Assembly (NCBI GenBank): GCA_043798355.1
Contig: JAZDOT010000015.1
Span: 1 to 19,334, forward strand
Length of the DNA stretch: 19,334 nucleotides
From: JAZDOT01 sp043798355
GTDB lineage: Bacteria; Patescibacteriota; Gracilibacteria; Peribacterales; Peribacteraceae
Direction of reading: 5' to 3'
The notes beneath the pieces were generated by a model. The model saw only the letters and a list, made by a program, of their open reading frames with translations, did not search any database and was not told the DNA's origin. The number at the start of each line of letters is the position of its first letter. Position 1 is the stretch's first letter. Below are positions 1 through 7,568 of the stretch, in pieces. Position numbers and translations under genes: made by a program.

Positions 1-704
1 GCGGGGACGGGATCGCACAAGCCCCCGAACTGTGCGATGACGGGAACCGCATCGACACGGATCGCTGTTCCAATGCGTGTCTCCTCGGACGCAGCCTTCC
101 CTGTTCGGCCGATGCGCACTGCAGGAGCGGCCTCTGCATCAGCGGCCTGTGTGAGAACCGCAACGTGTGCGGGAACGGTCTCCTCGAGGATCGCGAGGAA
201 TGCGACGACGGTCTGCAAAATTCCGACGCCCTCCCCGATCGCTGCCGCCTGAATTGCCGCCGCCCGCGCTGCGGCGACCGTATCATCGACACCGGTGAGG
301 TCTGCGACGGTCAAACGGGATGTCTCGTCTCCTGCACCTATCCGCCGGATACTCCGTACTGCGGCAACGGCCGCCTGGATGCCTCTGAAGCCTGTGACGA
401 CGGCAACGTCCTCTCCGGTGACGGTTGCTCACAGTCATGCACGATCGAGTCCCTGACGGAAGTGGCACAGGGATCTGTTCCTCCATCCACATCGCTCCCC
501 GTTCCTAACTCTAATCCTAACCCTAACCCTAACCCTAATCCTAATCCTCCGTCTCCCCCCGTCACGGCGGCAATCCTGCCAACACCTGTACCTCCGACGA
601 CCCCGCCCTCCGGTCCGGCCGCCATGGTCGTCGTTCTCGCAGGCGCTGCGCTGGGAGCAGGAATCGCCCGCTTCAGGCGGAAGAGGGTGATCAACGAAGC
701 GTGA
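1..704 (+). CDS. DUF4215-type Cys-rich surface protein, C-terminal part (5' end outside window)
   Basis: The reading frame is open from position 3 with no stop, so the gene begins left of the window; 233 residues are visible. They contain at least three Cys-rich DUF4215-type units (CDDGNRIDTDRCSNAC; CGNGLLEDREECDDG; CGNGRLDASEACDDGN followed by GDGCSQSC). Between the first two is a spaced-Cys stretch, CSADAHCRSGLC. A Pro/Asn-rich linker with alternating Asn-Pro follows, then Pro/Thr, a hydrophobic segment (AAMVVVLAGAALGAGIA) and a basic tail (RFRRKR). The order of extracellular disulfide-rich repeats, extended wall-spanning linker, transmembrane helix and positive stop indicates a protein exported and held by its C terminus. 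The Ser-Gly-Pro before the helix could be part of a sorting signal, but I recognise no named sortase motif. DUF4215 repeats occur in secreted and adhesive proteins of several phyla; the substrate is unknown. Similar repeats recur in two genes downstream. Confidence 0.8.
   Translation, partial: GDGIAQAPELCDDGNRIDTDRCSNACLLGRSLPCSADAHCRSGLCISGLCENRNVCGNGLLEDREECDDGLQNSDALPDRCRLNCRRPRCGDRIIDTGEVCDGQTGCLVSCTYPPDTPYCGNGRLDASEACDDGNVLSGDGCSQSCTIESLTEVAQGSVPPSTSLPVPNSNPNPNPNPNPNPPSPPVTAAILPTPVPPTTPPSGPAAMVVVLAGAALGAGIARFRRKRVINEA
504..545 (+). repeat. Seven tandem hexamers CCTAAY encoding the Asn-Pro linker
   Basis: Seven consecutive 6-bp units (CCTAAC, TCTAAT, three CCTAAC, two CCTAAT) lie in frame in the Cys-rich surface gene and encode alternating Pro and Asn, with one Ser. 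The complementary strand is GTTAGG-rich, like a telomere repeat, and has several GG runs. The tract is hypermutable by slippage in units of two residues, so linker length could vary without frameshift. Confidence 0.85.
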
Positions 705-719
705 GAATAGTGTATTCTC
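703..719. repeat. Perfect 7-bp inverted repeat before the GT-C-like gene
   Basis: GAGAATA and TATTCTC flank a 3-nt loop (GTG). The left arm overlaps the stop codon of the preceding gene and the right arm ends just before the GGGAGG ribosome site at 720-725. The right arm also contains TATTCT (713-718), a plausible -10 hexamer placed for a leaderless or near-leaderless transcript. It could be a small hairpin, an operator or chance; there is no T-run, so it is not a classical terminator. Confidence 0.45.
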
Positions 720-726
720 GGGAGGC

Positions 727-2055
727 ATGTCCCGCCGCCTCACCATCCTTCTCCTTGGTGCCCTCCTCTTCTTTTGTTACGCCTACGTGTATCAGGGATC
801 CGGATGGAACCAGAATTCGCGTCTCGATCTCCTCCATGCGCTCGTCTATCGTCGTACTCTCAAAATCGACGACTACCGTCGGAATACGGAAGATGTTGCT
901 CTCGTGAACGGGCATGTCTACAGCGAGAAGGCGCCCGGAGTCGCCGTGCTCGCACTCCCCGCTTTTCAGTTCTCTGCCCGTATTTCAGAATTCCTCGGGA
1001 AGCATCCGGAAAAGCGACCGGGTTGGGTCCTCTCTTCGTGGATGACGACGGCGCTGTCGGCGGGGCTCCTCACAGCCGTAGGTGGCATGGCACTCTGCGC
1101 GCTCCTCATGCTCTTCGTGCCACGACGGAACGCAGTGCTCTCGACGCTCGCGCTCTTCCTCGGGGGGCCGTTCTTCCCGTACGCGACCATGCTCTTCTCC
1201 CATGCGATCACGGGGAGCCTCATTGCGATCGGGCTCCTGGCACTTTTTTTGGGAGAACGATGCCAGCCGAAGCACGATGCGCTCACGGGACTCTGCTTCG
1301 GGTTCGCGGTTGCATGTGAGTACCCTGCCGCTCTCGTCGTCGGTGGCATCCTGCTCTATGCCTTCTTCACCCATCAACATCGCTTGCCGGCGATCCTCCT
1401 CTGGATGATGCCGGGGCTCCTTCTCATTCCCTTCTACAACGTGCTCGTTTCGGGGTCCCCCTTCGCGTTGGGGTACTCCGTCACGGGGCCGCTGCATCCG
1501 GGGATGCACGAGGGCGTCGTCGGGTTCACGTATCCGAAACTCTCTGCGGTGGCGGGCCTCCTCGTCAGCGAGTACCGCGGGCTCTTCTTCTGGACGCCGT
1601 TCCTCATCCTCGCGCTTCCGGGTCTGGCCATGCTCTCCCGCTCCGATCGGAAACTGGCGGCATTGATCGCGTTCACGTCGCTCGTCTACCTCCTCGTGAT
1701 TGCGAGCTACCACTACTGGGACGGCGGACGGACGCTCGGGCCGCGGCACCTGACGGTTCTCGTTCCGCTCCTCGCCATTCCCGCCGCGATCGCATTCCGT
1801 GAGTGGAAGCGCCTCGGAGGATTCCTAGTCGTTCTCTCCATCCTCTTCACGGGAGGAGCGACGGTCATCAGCGCTGCGCCCTGGGAAGGCGTCGACCGTC
1901 CGATCGGGCTGTACTATCTGCCCCTCATCAGGGCGGGGGATCTCACGCCAAATCTCGGGCTGGTTCTCGGCATGCCGGGGTACTGGAGCCTGCTGCCGCT
2001 CGTGGGGGTCGTTTTGATCGGGGTCGCACTGCTTCTTCGCGAGAAAAGAATCTGA
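727..2055 (+). CDS. Polytopic membrane protein, GT-C/glycosyltransferase-39-like
   Basis: This is a 442-residue, strongly hydrophobic protein with roughly ten predicted membrane segments. The first is at residues 5-22 and the last near the C terminus, which ends in the basic REKRI. The loop after the first helix carries NQNSRLDLLHAL (Asp34) and then NGHVYSEKAPG (residues 61-71). A late loop carries YWDGGRTLGPRHL. An acidic residue in the first extracytoplasmic loop, plus the conserved KAPG and GGR-GPR blocks, resembles a family of uncharacterised bacterial membrane proteins related to the GT-C fold, in which a lipid-phosphate sugar donor is used. Sugar transfer is inference from fold type. 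The ATG at 727 is chosen because GGGAGG lies one base upstream of the GC spacer and the N terminus is a good membrane leader. It starts 22 bp after the preceding stop. It might decorate the surface proteins encoded nearby, but nothing in the sequence proves this. Confidence 0.65.
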   Translation: MSRRLTILLLGALLFFCYAYVYQGSGWNQNSRLDLLHALVYRRTLKIDDYRRNTEDVALVNGHVYSEKAPGVAVLALPAFQFSARISEFLGKHPEKRPGWVLSSWMTTALSAGLLTAVGGMALCALLMLFVPRRNAVLSTLALFLGGPFFPYATMLFSHAITGSLIAIGLLALFLGERCQPKHDALTGLCFGFAVACEYPAALVVGGILLYAFFTHQHRLPAILLWMMPGLLLIPFYNVLVSGSPFALGYSVTGPLHPGMHEGVVGFTYPKLSAVAGLLVSEYRGLFFWTPFLILALPGLAMLSRSDRKLAALIAFTSLVYLLVIASYHYWDGGRTLGPRHLTVLVPLLAIPAAIAFREWKRLGGFLVVLSILFTGGATVISAAPWEGVDRPIGLYYLPLIRAGDLTPNLGLVLGMPGYWSLLPLVGVVLIGVALLLREKRI

Positions 2056-2058
2056 TCG

Positions 2059-2107
2059 TTCCAGTGGGTCATCCTTCGATTTCTCTCACGGCGCCGGTAC
2101 ACTGGAA
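2059..2107. repeat. 8-bp inverted repeat spanning the pseudouridine-synthase upstream region
   Basis: TTCCAGTG (2059-2066) and CACTGGAA (2100-2107) are perfect inverted copies separated by 33 bp. The right copy overlaps TACACT (2098-2103), a possible -10, and the only SD-like bases (GGAAG, 2104-2108), which touch the ATG at 2110 too closely for a normal ribosome site. If transcription reads in from the upstream gene, the arms would pair and hide the start region. If transcription starts at the -10, the mRNA would be leaderless. Confidence 0.4.
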
Positions 2108-2109
2108 GC

Positions 2110-2907
2110 ATGCTTGAACGACTGCAGAAGATTCTTTCCGTGAGAGGGGTCTGTTCCCGGCGTAAAGCTGAGGAGTACATCCTGCAGGGATTGGTGCGCG
2201 TGAACGGCGCGAAGGCCATCCTCGGACAGAAGGCCGATCCCGCCGTCGATACGATCGAGGTGGATGGCAGAGTGATCGAGGAGCGCAAGGTGATGCTCTA
2301 CTACGTGATGCACAAGCCCAAGGGGGTGGAGACGACGAATAATGAAGGAAGCCGAGGAGTCCGAGGAAACAGAGGAAGCCGAAGAGAAAAAGGAATGTTT
2401 TCCATATCCTCTTCGGTTTCCTCGGCATCTTCTTTATCTTCGGTTTCTTCCGTTCGTGATCTTCTTCCGCCCGATCTCCGTGGCAAGATCTTCCCCGTCG
2501 GGAGATTGGACAAAGACAGCGAGGGGCTCCTGCTTTTCATGAACGATGGCGTTCTCGCATATCGTCTTACCCACCCTTCTTTCGATCATGAGAAGGAGTA
2601 CGAGGTGACCGTTTCGAGGCCCATTCCGACCGGCGCGCTGCGCAAACTGGAAGATGGGGTGAAGTTGTCCGGCGAGAGAACGAAGCCGACGGACATCCGG
2701 CGCATTGCCCCCGACCGCTTCACGATCATTCTCACGGAGGGCAGGAACCGCCAGATCAGGCGGATGTGTCAGAAAGTAGGGTATCCGGTCATTCGTCTCC
2801 GTCGCATTCGCATTACCACTCTCAAGGATCCTTCACTTCTGTCAGGCCAGATCCGGCCGCTTTCTGCAGCAGAAAAGGATCAACTTTTGGCTTCAGTTGG
2901 GCTATAA
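2110..2907 (+). CDS. RsuA/RluB-family rRNA pseudouridine synthase with inserted low-complexity loop
   Basis: The protein of 265 residues has an N-terminal S4 RNA-binding domain (residues 2-58, LERLQKILSVRGVCSRRKAE) followed by the pseudouridine-synthase domain. The family catalytic loop GRLDKDSEGLLLF is present with Asp134 as the expected nucleophile, as are LTHPSFDHEKEYEV and the C-terminal EGRNRQIRRMC block. The enzyme isomerises a specific uridine in rRNA; whether it is the 16S (RsuA) or 23S (RluB/E/F) enzyme cannot be decided here. What is odd is the loop between HKPKGVETT and DLLP. It is normally about ten residues but here has about 40, Gly/Arg-rich then Ser-rich (residues 77-115). The catalytic core is otherwise complete, so the enzyme is probably active. 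The start is uncertain by context only: the ATG fits the S4 start, but spacing to the SD-like bases is poor. Confidence 0.85.
   Translation: MLERLQKILSVRGVCSRRKAEEYILQGLVRVNGAKAILGQKADPAVDTIEVDGRVIEERKVMLYYVMHKPKGVETTNNEGSRGVRGNRGSRREKGMFSISSSVSSASSLSSVSSVRDLLPPDLRGKIFPVGRLDKDSEGLLLFMNDGVLAYRLTHPSFDHEKEYEVTVSRPIPTGALRKLEDGVKLSGERTKPTDIRRIAPDRFTIILTEGRNRQIRRMCQKVGYPVIRLRRIRITTLKDPSLLSGQIRPLSAAEKDQLLASVGL
2338..2454. repeat. Purine/pyrimidine imperfect inverted repeat inserted in frame in the pseudouridine-synthase gene
   Basis: The left half is almost pure purine (GAGGAA/GAAGCC-type repeats) and the right half is pyrimidine-rich (TCTTCGG/TTTCC-type), so the two are complementary. CCGAGGAAAC (2361-2370) pairs with GTTTCCTCGG (2416-2425), and CCGAAGAG (2379-2386) pairs with CTCTTCGG (2409-2416). 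The segment adds about 30 residues to a family loop. Its right half resembles the Ser-linker DNA of paralog C: 2408-2429 and 12346-12367 differ at 3 of 22 positions. Confidence 0.65.
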
Positions 2908-2908
2908 T
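2903..2908 (+). promoter_or_regulatory. Candidate -10 (TATAAT) for the beta-CASP hydrolase gene
   Basis: A perfect TATAAT overlaps the stop codon of the pseudouridine-synthase gene, 53 bp before the ATG of the next gene. I see no convincing -35 at 16-18 bp. It would give a leader of roughly 45-50 nt containing the heptamer repeats. Confidence 0.45.
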
Positions 2909-2911
2909 AGG

Positions 2912-2939
2912 AATGTAGAATGTAAAATGTAAAATGGTG
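2912..2939. repeat. Heptamer tandem repeat (AATGTAR)n
   Basis: The units AATGTAG, AATGTAA, AATGTAA and a degenerate AATGGTG follow each other in the intergenic leader between the pseudouridine-synthase and hydrolase genes. On the opposite strand this reads as CATTYTA repeats. It looks like an intergenic microsatellite; I see no second copy in the window. Confidence 0.6.
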
Positions 2940-2961
2940 AATTACCCTCCTTTCTTCTTAC

Positions 2962-4377
2962 ATGAAACTCATATCTCACGGTGCGGCTCGAGAGGTGACA
3001 GGTACTTGTCATGAATTGCAGATTGAAACTGCTTCGGGAACGAAACGCATTCTCCTCGACTGCGGTCTCTTTCAGGGAAAGCGCAGCGAGGCTGCCGCGA
3101 AGAATGCCGCATTTCCGTTCGATCCCGCGCGCGACATCGATGCGGTCATCCTCACCCATGCGCACATGGATCATGCGGGGCGCATTCCGCTCCTCTATAA
3201 GAGAGGCTGCCGTTCGTCCGTGCACTGCACGTTCGCGACCAAGGATCTTTCCGAGGTGATGCTCCTCGATGCCGGCTACATCCAGGAGAAAGACGAAGCG
3301 TACTTCAGCAAGCACCTCCATTCCTCGCGTCTGCCCGAAGAGGGTCCTCTCTATACGCAGGAAGATGCGACCGCCTGCATGGAGATTTTCCATGCGCATA
3401 ACTACGGTGATTGGTTCCCTGTGTGTGACGGGGTACGGGCGCAACTCCTCGAGGCGGGGCACATCGTCGGGGCCGCCATGATCGTTCTGGAGGTGCAGGA
3501 AAAAGGCGGCGCCGTTCGCACCATCGGGTTCTCCGGGGACCTGGGGCGCGGAATGCTCCCCATTATCCGCGACCCCGCACCCATGCCTCCCGTTTCGATC
3601 CTCCTCTGCGAGACGACGTACGGAAACCGCGAGCACGAGGACATCACGACCGCGCGGGGGCATCTGAGAGATGCGATCGTCCGCACGGCGAAGCGCGGGG
3701 GAAAAGTGCTCATTCCCGCATTCTCCCTCGAGCGCACGCAGGAGATCGTCTATGACCTCCACATCCTCTGGGACGAGAAGGGCATTCCGGCCATTCCCAT
3801 CTTCATCGACTCTCCATTGGCTTCCCGCGTGACGGATGTCTTCATGAAGCATCCGGAGTGCTATGACCGGGACATCTACGACCGCTTCCTCGCGCGCGCC
3901 CACAACCCCTTCCAGTTTTCGCTCGTGAAATACACGGTGTCCACCGAAGAGAGCAAGGCTCTGAACGGCATGCCCGGCCCCATGATCATCATGGCGGGGT
4001 CGGGGATGTGCGAAGCCGGCCGCATCCGTCACCATTTGCGCAATAACCTCGAGGACGCGCGTAACAGCATCGTTGCCGTCGGCTATATGGCCGAGAACAC
4101 GCTCGGTCGCAAGCTCCTCGATCCTGCCGTGACGGAGGTAAAGCTCTTCGACGAGATCCGTGCGAAGAAGGCGGAAATCGTCTCGATCAATGCCTACTCC
4201 GGGCACGCGGGGATGCACGACCTTCATGCATTCGTCGAAAAGACCGAACAACTAAAAACTCTCGTTCTTGTGCACGGGGAAATCGGCCAGATGGAGCCGT
4301 TTGCAGCGGAGGTGAAGCGCATTGCTCCCGCCATGCAGATCATCCGGCCCGAGCGCGATCAGGTCGTGGAGTTGTGA
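2962..4377 (+). CDS. Beta-CASP metallo-beta-lactamase-fold RNase-like hydrolase
   Basis: This 471-residue protein has the full set of zinc-ligand motifs of the MBL fold: HAHMDHAG (His66, His68, Asp70, His71), His167 in AGHIVGA, and Asp193 in GDLGR. The beta-CASP part carries ETTYGNREHE, PAFSLERTQEI, FIDSPLA, MAGSGMCEAGRIRHH, SGHAG (His415) and LVHGE (His438). This is the bacterial relative of the CPSF73/Ysh1 nucleases, about 450-470 residues long, distinct from RNase J because the C-terminal RNase J domain is missing. It is cytoplasmic and probably acts as an RNA endo- or exonuclease, though bacterial members are little studied. The ATG at 2962 matches the usual family N terminus. Its leader is pyrimidine-rich (CCTCCTTTCTTCTTAC) and has no Shine-Dalgarno. 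It is a housekeeping-type gene between the pseudouridine synthase and the paralog array. Confidence 0.9.
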   Translation: MKLISHGAAREVTGTCHELQIETASGTKRILLDCGLFQGKRSEAAAKNAAFPFDPARDIDAVILTHAHMDHAGRIPLLYKRGCRSSVHCTFATKDLSEVMLLDAGYIQEKDEAYFSKHLHSSRLPEEGPLYTQEDATACMEIFHAHNYGDWFPVCDGVRAQLLEAGHIVGAAMIVLEVQEKGGAVRTIGFSGDLGRGMLPIIRDPAPMPPVSILLCETTYGNREHEDITTARGHLRDAIVRTAKRGGKVLIPAFSLERTQEIVYDLHILWDEKGIPAIPIFIDSPLASRVTDVFMKHPECYDRDIYDRFLARAHNPFQFSLVKYTVSTEESKALNGMPGPMIIMAGSGMCEAGRIRHHLRNNLEDARNSIVAVGYMAENTLGRKLLDPAVTEVKLFDEIRAKKAEIVSINAYSGHAGMHDLHAFVEKTEQLKTLVLVHGEIGQMEPFAAEVKRIAPAMQIIRPERDQVVEL

Positions 4378-4399
4378 TCTCGGTCCACAGGCATTTTTT
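4366..4399 (+). terminator. Weak candidate terminator after the hydrolase gene
   Basis: GTGGA (4366-4370) pairs with TCCAC (4384-4388) over a 13-nt loop, and a run of six T begins 5 nt later (4394-4399). The stem is short and overlaps the stop codon, so this is only a possibility. Confidence 0.25.
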
Positions 4400-4422
4400 A
4401 CGATGGCACAGTGTGTTTGGCG

Positions 4423-4447
4423 TTTGATTGCGTGATAGCAGTAGAAT
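4423..4447 (+). promoter_or_regulatory. Shared upstream element / candidate promoter of paralog A
   Basis: TTTGA, 14 bp, then TAGAAT, preceded by TTGGCG. The same 25-bp layout occurs before paralogs C, D and E. From here through the start codon the sequence is close to the leader of D (shared TTTGATCCCG at 4451-4460, with one mismatch in A, and CTCCGTTCT). If TAGAAT is the -10, transcription starts near 4454 and the ATG at 4479 is the first usable start. Confidence 0.5.
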
Positions 4448-4478
4448 GACTCTTGATCCCGGTTCTCCGTTCTTCTCG

Positions 4479-7463
4479 ATGCCCCCCCGCCCTCCCTCCC
4501 GCTTCCCGCCTCTCCTCTTCTGGGGGACAATCGGTTTGGTCGCGCTTCTCACAACATTCATTTCTCTCCGGAACACCTCCGTCCCATTACAGGGGGAACT
4601 GCAGATACCTGTGTCCCAGATCATCGATCACCACTCTCCCCGTCCCGCATTCAAGCTCTTCGGCCCCTGGTACCGTACCAAGAACTTCGACTTCACCCGT
4701 GCGCGCTGGACATCCAAAGCCCAGTACAATTTCTCCAACATTCAGCCTGGGATCTACAAAGTGGAAGCGAGCTATCTTCCCTATGCTCTCTTCGCGCATG
4801 CCCCCTATACCATCAAAGAAGGGGAGAACATCCTTGCAGAAGCATCCGTCGATCAGAGCGTTGGTGCCGCTCCCGGGACCCGTCCGACTGAGCAATGGGT
4901 TCAGATCGCCACCGATCTCACCATCAACGGACCGGATCTCACGGCGGAAGTGACCAGTCCTGCCACTCCCGGCGCCACAGCTTCCGTCATGGCGAGAGGG
5001 GTGCGGCTGACGTATCTGCGGCCGCTCGCTGTCTGTGGCAATGGCATCAGAGAGCAAGGGGAGACGTGCGACGACGGAGACAGAGATGACGGTGACGGCT
5101 GCTCCGCTCTTTGCGCGGTTGAAATTGAATGGGTGTGTCCGGTAGCGGGACAGTCGTGTGTGTCCAACCCCAATTGCATTCGAAAAACAGCAGGAACGAT
5201 CACCGCGACGTTGTGCGCCGATGCGGTTATGGGAGAGCAGCCGTTCCCCGTCCTCTTTACATTTGCAGCTACCGACACGGCTGGCACAGTTTTGAGCTAC
5301 GATCTTGATGTGACGGGCGTCCCTCTCAAGGAGGATGGTGTAAAAGACTACTCCAGCGTACAGGCAGGCAGCTACCAACATACTTTTTACAGCGCCCGCT
5401 GGTACCAGCCGTATCACGGTGCACGGCTCACTGTTCGGGGGAGTTCGGGGAAGAAGGTGGAGGTTGTTATGGATAGTATCAAAGTAAAACCGCTGGAACC
5501 GTGGTCGGAGACTGTCTGGGGGTTCGCACCCGCGCGTCCGAATCCCTTCACCGGTGATCCTGCAAGCCCGTATGATCTCGATGTTACGTACATTGAACGT
5601 ACGCCGCGTTATGAATCGATCTGGTATGGAAGCCTTGTGGATCGGCTAAAGCCCGCTATCGGCGAAGAAGTCACGCTGGTTGCTCATATCATCAACAGGG
5701 GGAGGTTGGGTACGCCCCCATCAGACTACGAGTGGCGGCTGGATGGCGAGGTCGTCTCGACGGGCGGGATACCGGCGCTGGATCCTGGCCAGGAATTCAC
5801 TGCGTCCATTCCTTGGGCGTGGGCGTATGCCGATACTGTCGTCAGCTTCTTCGCCGATGCGGAGAATAGGCTCCAGGAGAAATCCGAGAAGAACAATCTC
5901 CGGGTTGACAAGGTTAATGCCAGGATAGTGTCGTTCCACGTGGAACAATCGGTGTACGATCTGCACAACACGCAGGAGTATGTTGCTCTCAACGATGCGG
6001 GTCTCGGGGAGTTCGAAGGAAACTCATTCGAGGATTTGGCGCAGCGGTGGGTTGATCTGTGGAATAAGTCGTTGGCGACTGCCGTCTATCCGGGGAACCC
6101 GCATGGAATTCTTGAGCGCATACGGCTCGATAAGGTTGTCGTACATCCGGATGGTTGGTACGAGACCATCAATCCGAATCATGCCGTAGTCAAACACGAC
6201 TTTACTGTTCAGTGGCAGCTTGACTTTGCCCCTTCTACGGCACCGTACCTGACACCTGACGTTCCGGCGACGATTGCCTACACGCCACCGGCCGAACAGA
6301 TTTTGAAAGCACCAAACAAGGTGCCCTACACACTTGGGTACTCCATTATCCCCGGCTTGAACATTGAGGTAGATCACGATATTAGTCATATGTTGCTCGG
6401 AACGAGCGATCTCTACAATGCGCCACAGGCACAAAACATCAAGGTTTCTGACGATGCCGGCAATCGCCTCTTCCTTCCTGAAGATTATCCGCAGTTGAGA
6501 TCTCGAGTAGCGTGGTCGAAATTTGCCGATGATATCGTGGGGACTCGTAACGTAGCGACGTGGGGAGAATTCAACGCAGGGAGCATCAATTACCGTCGCC
6601 TGGCCTATCCGGAAAAACTGGATTTACAGTCGGGTGAGGCGAACGTAACGCCAAAAACAAATTTCTTGCGACTCAGTGATCGGTTGGGGAATGCAATCCC
6701 GAATGCGGAAGTAAAGGTGTACACGACGCATATGGGGGGAGCGCCAGAACAGAATATGGTTATGGACGATACTCCGGATCTTGTCGGTACCACCGATGCC
6801 GCAGGGCGGATCTTCATTCCCCAACCCATTGCGTTATGTGTGGAGTCTCCGAAATATCCCCTGTTCATCAATGTCCGTGCCTACGGACAGACTGGCTATG
6901 CATGGATGTTCCCGTTGGATTTTTGTGTCGCGTACTTCCGTGGACAACAGGAGGAAGCCGTCTACGACATCCGTCTCCCCATCATGCCGCCCACTCTGGT
7001 GCTCAATGCTGAAAATGTTGCATTGGGCAAACCGGCGACAGGGCATTCCATGTTACCAGAGCCGGGCGACCCTGCCTCCCTCGTGGATGGCGACGCGTCG
7101 GAAGCGGCGCCTGCGTGGGCGGGCGATGCATGGACCGTTGATCTGGGCACCGTGAAGAATGTCTACAAGGTGGTCGTTACCCACGGCAGGAACGATGGTG
7201 CCATTTCCTTTGCCACTGAAACCCGGGTCCAGTTCTCGGAAACCGGTCTCTTTCAGGGCGAAGAGATCACTTCTGACGTGTACGGAGAGAATGCCTATGG
7301 GCAATGGGATACATCGACGATCCTTCGCGTCGGTCGCACGTGGTCCCTCTTCTTCGAGCCGACGCGTGCCCGCTACGTCCGTCTATGGACCAACGATCAG
7401 TACAGTATGATGCGGGACGTCCAGGAAGTTCAGGTGTTCGAGGCGACTGAACCGAGCAGTTAG
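4479..7463 (+). CDS. Paralog A: anchored golvesin-like head with DUF4215, CARDB-like, protease-like and F5/8 C tail
   Basis: This is a 994-residue extracytoplasmic protein. The head has a basic leader, a membrane segment (about 12-31), then residues 50-181 with DHHSPRP-FKLFGPWYRTKN, PGIYKVEASY, APYTIKEG and VDQS, the strand pattern of golvesin/xanthan-lyase-CBD-like beta-sandwiches. The tail has one DUF4215 unit (CGNGIREQGETCDDGD, from 186), a CARDB-like Ig domain (about 394-475) and a large central region. That region holds HDISHMLLGTSDLY (633-646), like the HExxHxxGxxDLY zinc motif but with Asp in place of catalytic Glu. It ends in an F5/8-type C (discoidin-like) carbohydrate-binding domain (about 845-985). 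It is probably a surface-bound glycan or protein binder with a degenerate protease domain. An in-frame TTG (4428) and ATG (4446) lie upstream, but they overlap or precede the -10; ATG 4479 matches the paralogs. No SD is visible. Confidence 0.75.
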   Translation: MPPRPPSRFPPLLFWGTIGLVALLTTFISLRNTSVPLQGELQIPVSQIIDHHSPRPAFKLFGPWYRTKNFDFTRARWTSKAQYNFSNIQPGIYKVEASYLPYALFAHAPYTIKEGENILAEASVDQSVGAAPGTRPTEQWVQIATDLTINGPDLTAEVTSPATPGATASVMARGVRLTYLRPLAVCGNGIREQGETCDDGDRDDGDGCSALCAVEIEWVCPVAGQSCVSNPNCIRKTAGTITATLCADAVMGEQPFPVLFTFAATDTAGTVLSYDLDVTGVPLKEDGVKDYSSVQAGSYQHTFYSARWYQPYHGARLTVRGSSGKKVEVVMDSIKVKPLEPWSETVWGFAPARPNPFTGDPASPYDLDVTYIERTPRYESIWYGSLVDRLKPAIGEEVTLVAHIINRGRLGTPPSDYEWRLDGEVVSTGGIPALDPGQEFTASIPWAWAYADTVVSFFADAENRLQEKSEKNNLRVDKVNARIVSFHVEQSVYDLHNTQEYVALNDAGLGEFEGNSFEDLAQRWVDLWNKSLATAVYPGNPHGILERIRLDKVVVHPDGWYETINPNHAVVKHDFTVQWQLDFAPSTAPYLTPDVPATIAYTPPAEQILKAPNKVPYTLGYSIIPGLNIEVDHDISHMLLGTSDLYNAPQAQNIKVSDDAGNRLFLPEDYPQLRSRVAWSKFADDIVGTRNVATWGEFNAGSINYRRLAYPEKLDLQSGEANVTPKTNFLRLSDRLGNAIPNAEVKVYTTHMGGAPEQNMVMDDTPDLVGTTDAAGRIFIPQPIALCVESPKYPLFINVRAYGQTGYAWMFPLDFCVAYFRGQQEEAVYDIRLPIMPPTLVLNAENVALGKPATGHSMLPEPGDPASLVDGDASEAAPAWAGDAWTVDLGTVKNVYKVVVTHGRNDGAISFATETRVQFSETGLFQGEEITSDVYGENAYGQWDTSTILRVGRTWSLFFEPTRARYVRLWTNDQYSMMRDVQEVQVFEATEPSS

Positions 7464-7506
7464 CTTCATCGAGAGAGGGGAATGGATACGTTCCAATTGT
7501 CGGGTT

Positions 7507-7512
7507 TATAAT
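7507..7512 (+). promoter_or_regulatory. Candidate -10 (TATAAT) of paralog B
   Basis: A perfect TATAAT lies 56 bp before the ATG of paralog B and 43 bp after the stop of A. Unlike A, C, D and E, the 5' part of the shared TTTGA-N14 element is missing here. The leader is T/G-rich and then pyrimidine-rich, with no Shine-Dalgarno. Confidence 0.45.
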
Positions 7513-7568
7513 GGTGCTCGGATCCGGTGTGTGTTTGTGTCGATGTCTCTCTATCACGTTTTCTCCTC

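Noticed and set aside
504..545. A real telomere or linear-replicon end
   Set aside because: The repeat is short, internal, in frame and coding for Asn-Pro.
2902..4251. A 449-codon open frame on the minus strand opposite the beta-CASP hydrolase
   Set aside because: The plus-strand gene has full family motifs; the minus frame shows no domain and its length follows from the GC-rich codons of the real gene.
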